From: Negativicoccus succinicivorans
GTDB taxonomy: Bacteria; Bacillota; Negativicutes; Veillonellales; Negativicoccaceae
NCBI RefSeq assembly: GCF_018372215.1
Contig: NZ_JAHAJN010000006.1
Location: 25,846-89,845 of the forward strand
DNA length: 64,000 nt
Reading direction: 5' to 3'
The notes beneath the pieces are model-generated. The model was not told where the DNA came from. It saw only the letters and a program-made list of their open reading frames with translations, and made no database searches. The translations under genes and the position numbers were made by a program. Positions 63,174-64,000 of this stretch are shown one piece after another; within the stretch, counting starts at the first letter, position 1, and each line of letters starts with the position of its first letter.

Positions 63174-64000
63174 ATGAGTTACTATGATTTTGTAAAAGAT
63201 TATATGAAGGTAGATGAATGTAAAAACAATAAGAAGTATTCAAGTGCAGGTCATACATTTTGTTGGAGCAAAAATAATTCAACTCATGCAGAAGGGCTTT
63301 ATTGGTTTTATGAAGGAGATGGCTTCATTATTGATGTCCACGATTTTTATATCAGAGAAGAAGTTATTCAAAATAGTACTTATAGTATGTCAGACTATGT
63401 TTCAATCTATTCAAGCTACATCGTCAGCGCAAATGGCGAGAAATTTAGTCCTTATCAAACTTTGACTGCAAACTCTTTATGCACTCTTGATTTTGATAAT
63501 ATAAGAGATGACTTCCTGTTTTTATTACACGAGAATTCATATTATCTTTCTGTTTCTATAGGCTTTAAAAGAGAACTTTTGGAAAAGCACCTATCATCCA
63601 TTAATATTGATCCAGAATCTTTTTATTCGACCTTACTTCAAACGAATCAAATTATACTTACAAAGGCCTTAGAAAAAGTGGCAATGGAAATATTAAATTG
63701 TAAGATGGACGCTCCTGCCGCTGATTTTTTCTTTAAAGCCAAAGCAAATGAATGGATAAGTATAGCAATAGATACCTACTTAAATAGGAAGAAATATAAA
63801 ATTGAGTCTGATGATAATAAAGCACTTGAAGATGTAGCAAGATTCTTAGATGATCATTTCGCCATGAATGTAAATCAAGAAACCCTTGAAAAAATCTCAA
63901 GAATGAGCGGAACAAAATTAAAAAATTTGTTCAAAGAAAAATATGGTCAAAGCATTACAGAATACACCCAAAGAAAAAGAATGAATGTAGCTGAAACTCT
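63174..64000 (+). CDS. AraC-family transcriptional regulator, cut by the right edge (275 codons seen)
   Basis: An open frame from ATG at 63174 runs to the end of the window. The N-terminal 180 residues (MSYYDFVKDYMKVDECKNNK...) form a ligand-sensing part without membrane helices. Near residue 225 the AraC DNA-binding domain starts: ALEDVARFLDDHFAMNVNQE, then LEKISRMSGTKLKNLFKEKY (first helix-turn-helix), GQSITEYTQRKRMNVAETL, and then the edge. It is divergent from the ABC pair and probably activates it when its ligand, perhaps the imported siderophore, is present, as YbtA does. AGGGATAGGCG upstream is only a moderate ribosome binding site. Confidence 0.85.
   Translation, partial: MSYYDFVKDYMKVDECKNNKKYSSAGHTFCWSKNNSTHAEGLYWFYEGDGFIIDVHDFYIREEVIQNSTYSMSDYVSIYSSYIVSANGEKFSPYQTLTANSLCTLDFDNIRDDFLFLLHENSYYLSVSIGFKRELLEKHLSSINIDPESFYSTLLQTNQIILTKALEKVAMEILNCKMDAPAADFFFKAKANEWISIAIDTYLNRKKYKIESDDNKALEDVARFLDDHFAMNVNQETLEKISRMSGTKLKNLFKEKYGQSITEYTQRKRMNVAET

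Overview
The window looks like chromosome from a diderm Firmicute of the class Negativicutes (Veillonellaceae-like; genus not determined). It carries an almost complete lipid A/KDO/LPS-transport gene set and trimeric autotransporter adhesins, which only make sense with an outer membrane. These sit beside Firmicutes-style features such as TTTACA-type Pho boxes. Nearly all genes from 13.5 to 56 kb lie on the minus strand in tight operons with 4-base stop/start overlaps.

Layout. (1) 1-6.0 kb: two trimeric autotransporter adhesins; the first runs off the left edge and starts with GTG. (2) 6.6-8.5 kb: a TM2-domain protein and a DUF2254 membrane protein. (3) 8.6-13.2 kb: an AT-rich island with a BcgI-like nuclease-methyltransferase fusion, a specificity subunit that visibly holds three target-recognition units, and a second PD-(D/E)XK-like protein. 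(4) 13.5-19.5 kb: guaA, an exonuclease/dcd/membrane-protein operon, prfC, and four tRNA genes (Ala, Lys, Arg, Pro) in three transcription units. (5) 19.6-21.4 kb: an amino-acid permease and a RuvC/YqgF-fold protein. (6) 21.5-40.9 kb: the LPS cluster in the order lpxC-fabZ-lpxA, an interrupting 2.6-kb cassette region, then lpxI-lpxB-msbA-waaA-lpxK-kdsB-kdsA-kdsD-kdsC-lpxL-lptC-lptA-lptB-lptF/G-DUF3084. It would make lipid A precursor and KDO, join them, flip the product and hand it to the Lpt bridge. (7) 41-49 kb: an aminotransferase and the phosphate regulon pstSCAB-phoU-phoB-phoR behind a Pho box. (8) 49.3-56.1 kb: uvrB-uvrA-uvrC. (9) 56.27-64 kb: an abrupt change to AT-rich DNA directly after a 44-base 3' fragment of a tRNA-Arg gene, which marks one end of an integrated element. 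It carries an esterase, a methyltransferase, a membrane protein, an ECF-ATPase remnant, a pair of fused ABC half-transporters and an AraC regulator that runs off the right edge. Two Fur-box-like palindromes sit at its promoters.

The main points for a second look are: the three-unit specificity subunit of the restriction system; the orphan MuF-type toxin/immunity-like cassette array between lpxA and lpxI, bounded by 62-bp direct repeats and by repeated terminators; and the tRNA-Arg-integrated, apparently iron-controlled YbtPQ/IrtAB-like module. All assignments come from reading the sequence; no database search was run.
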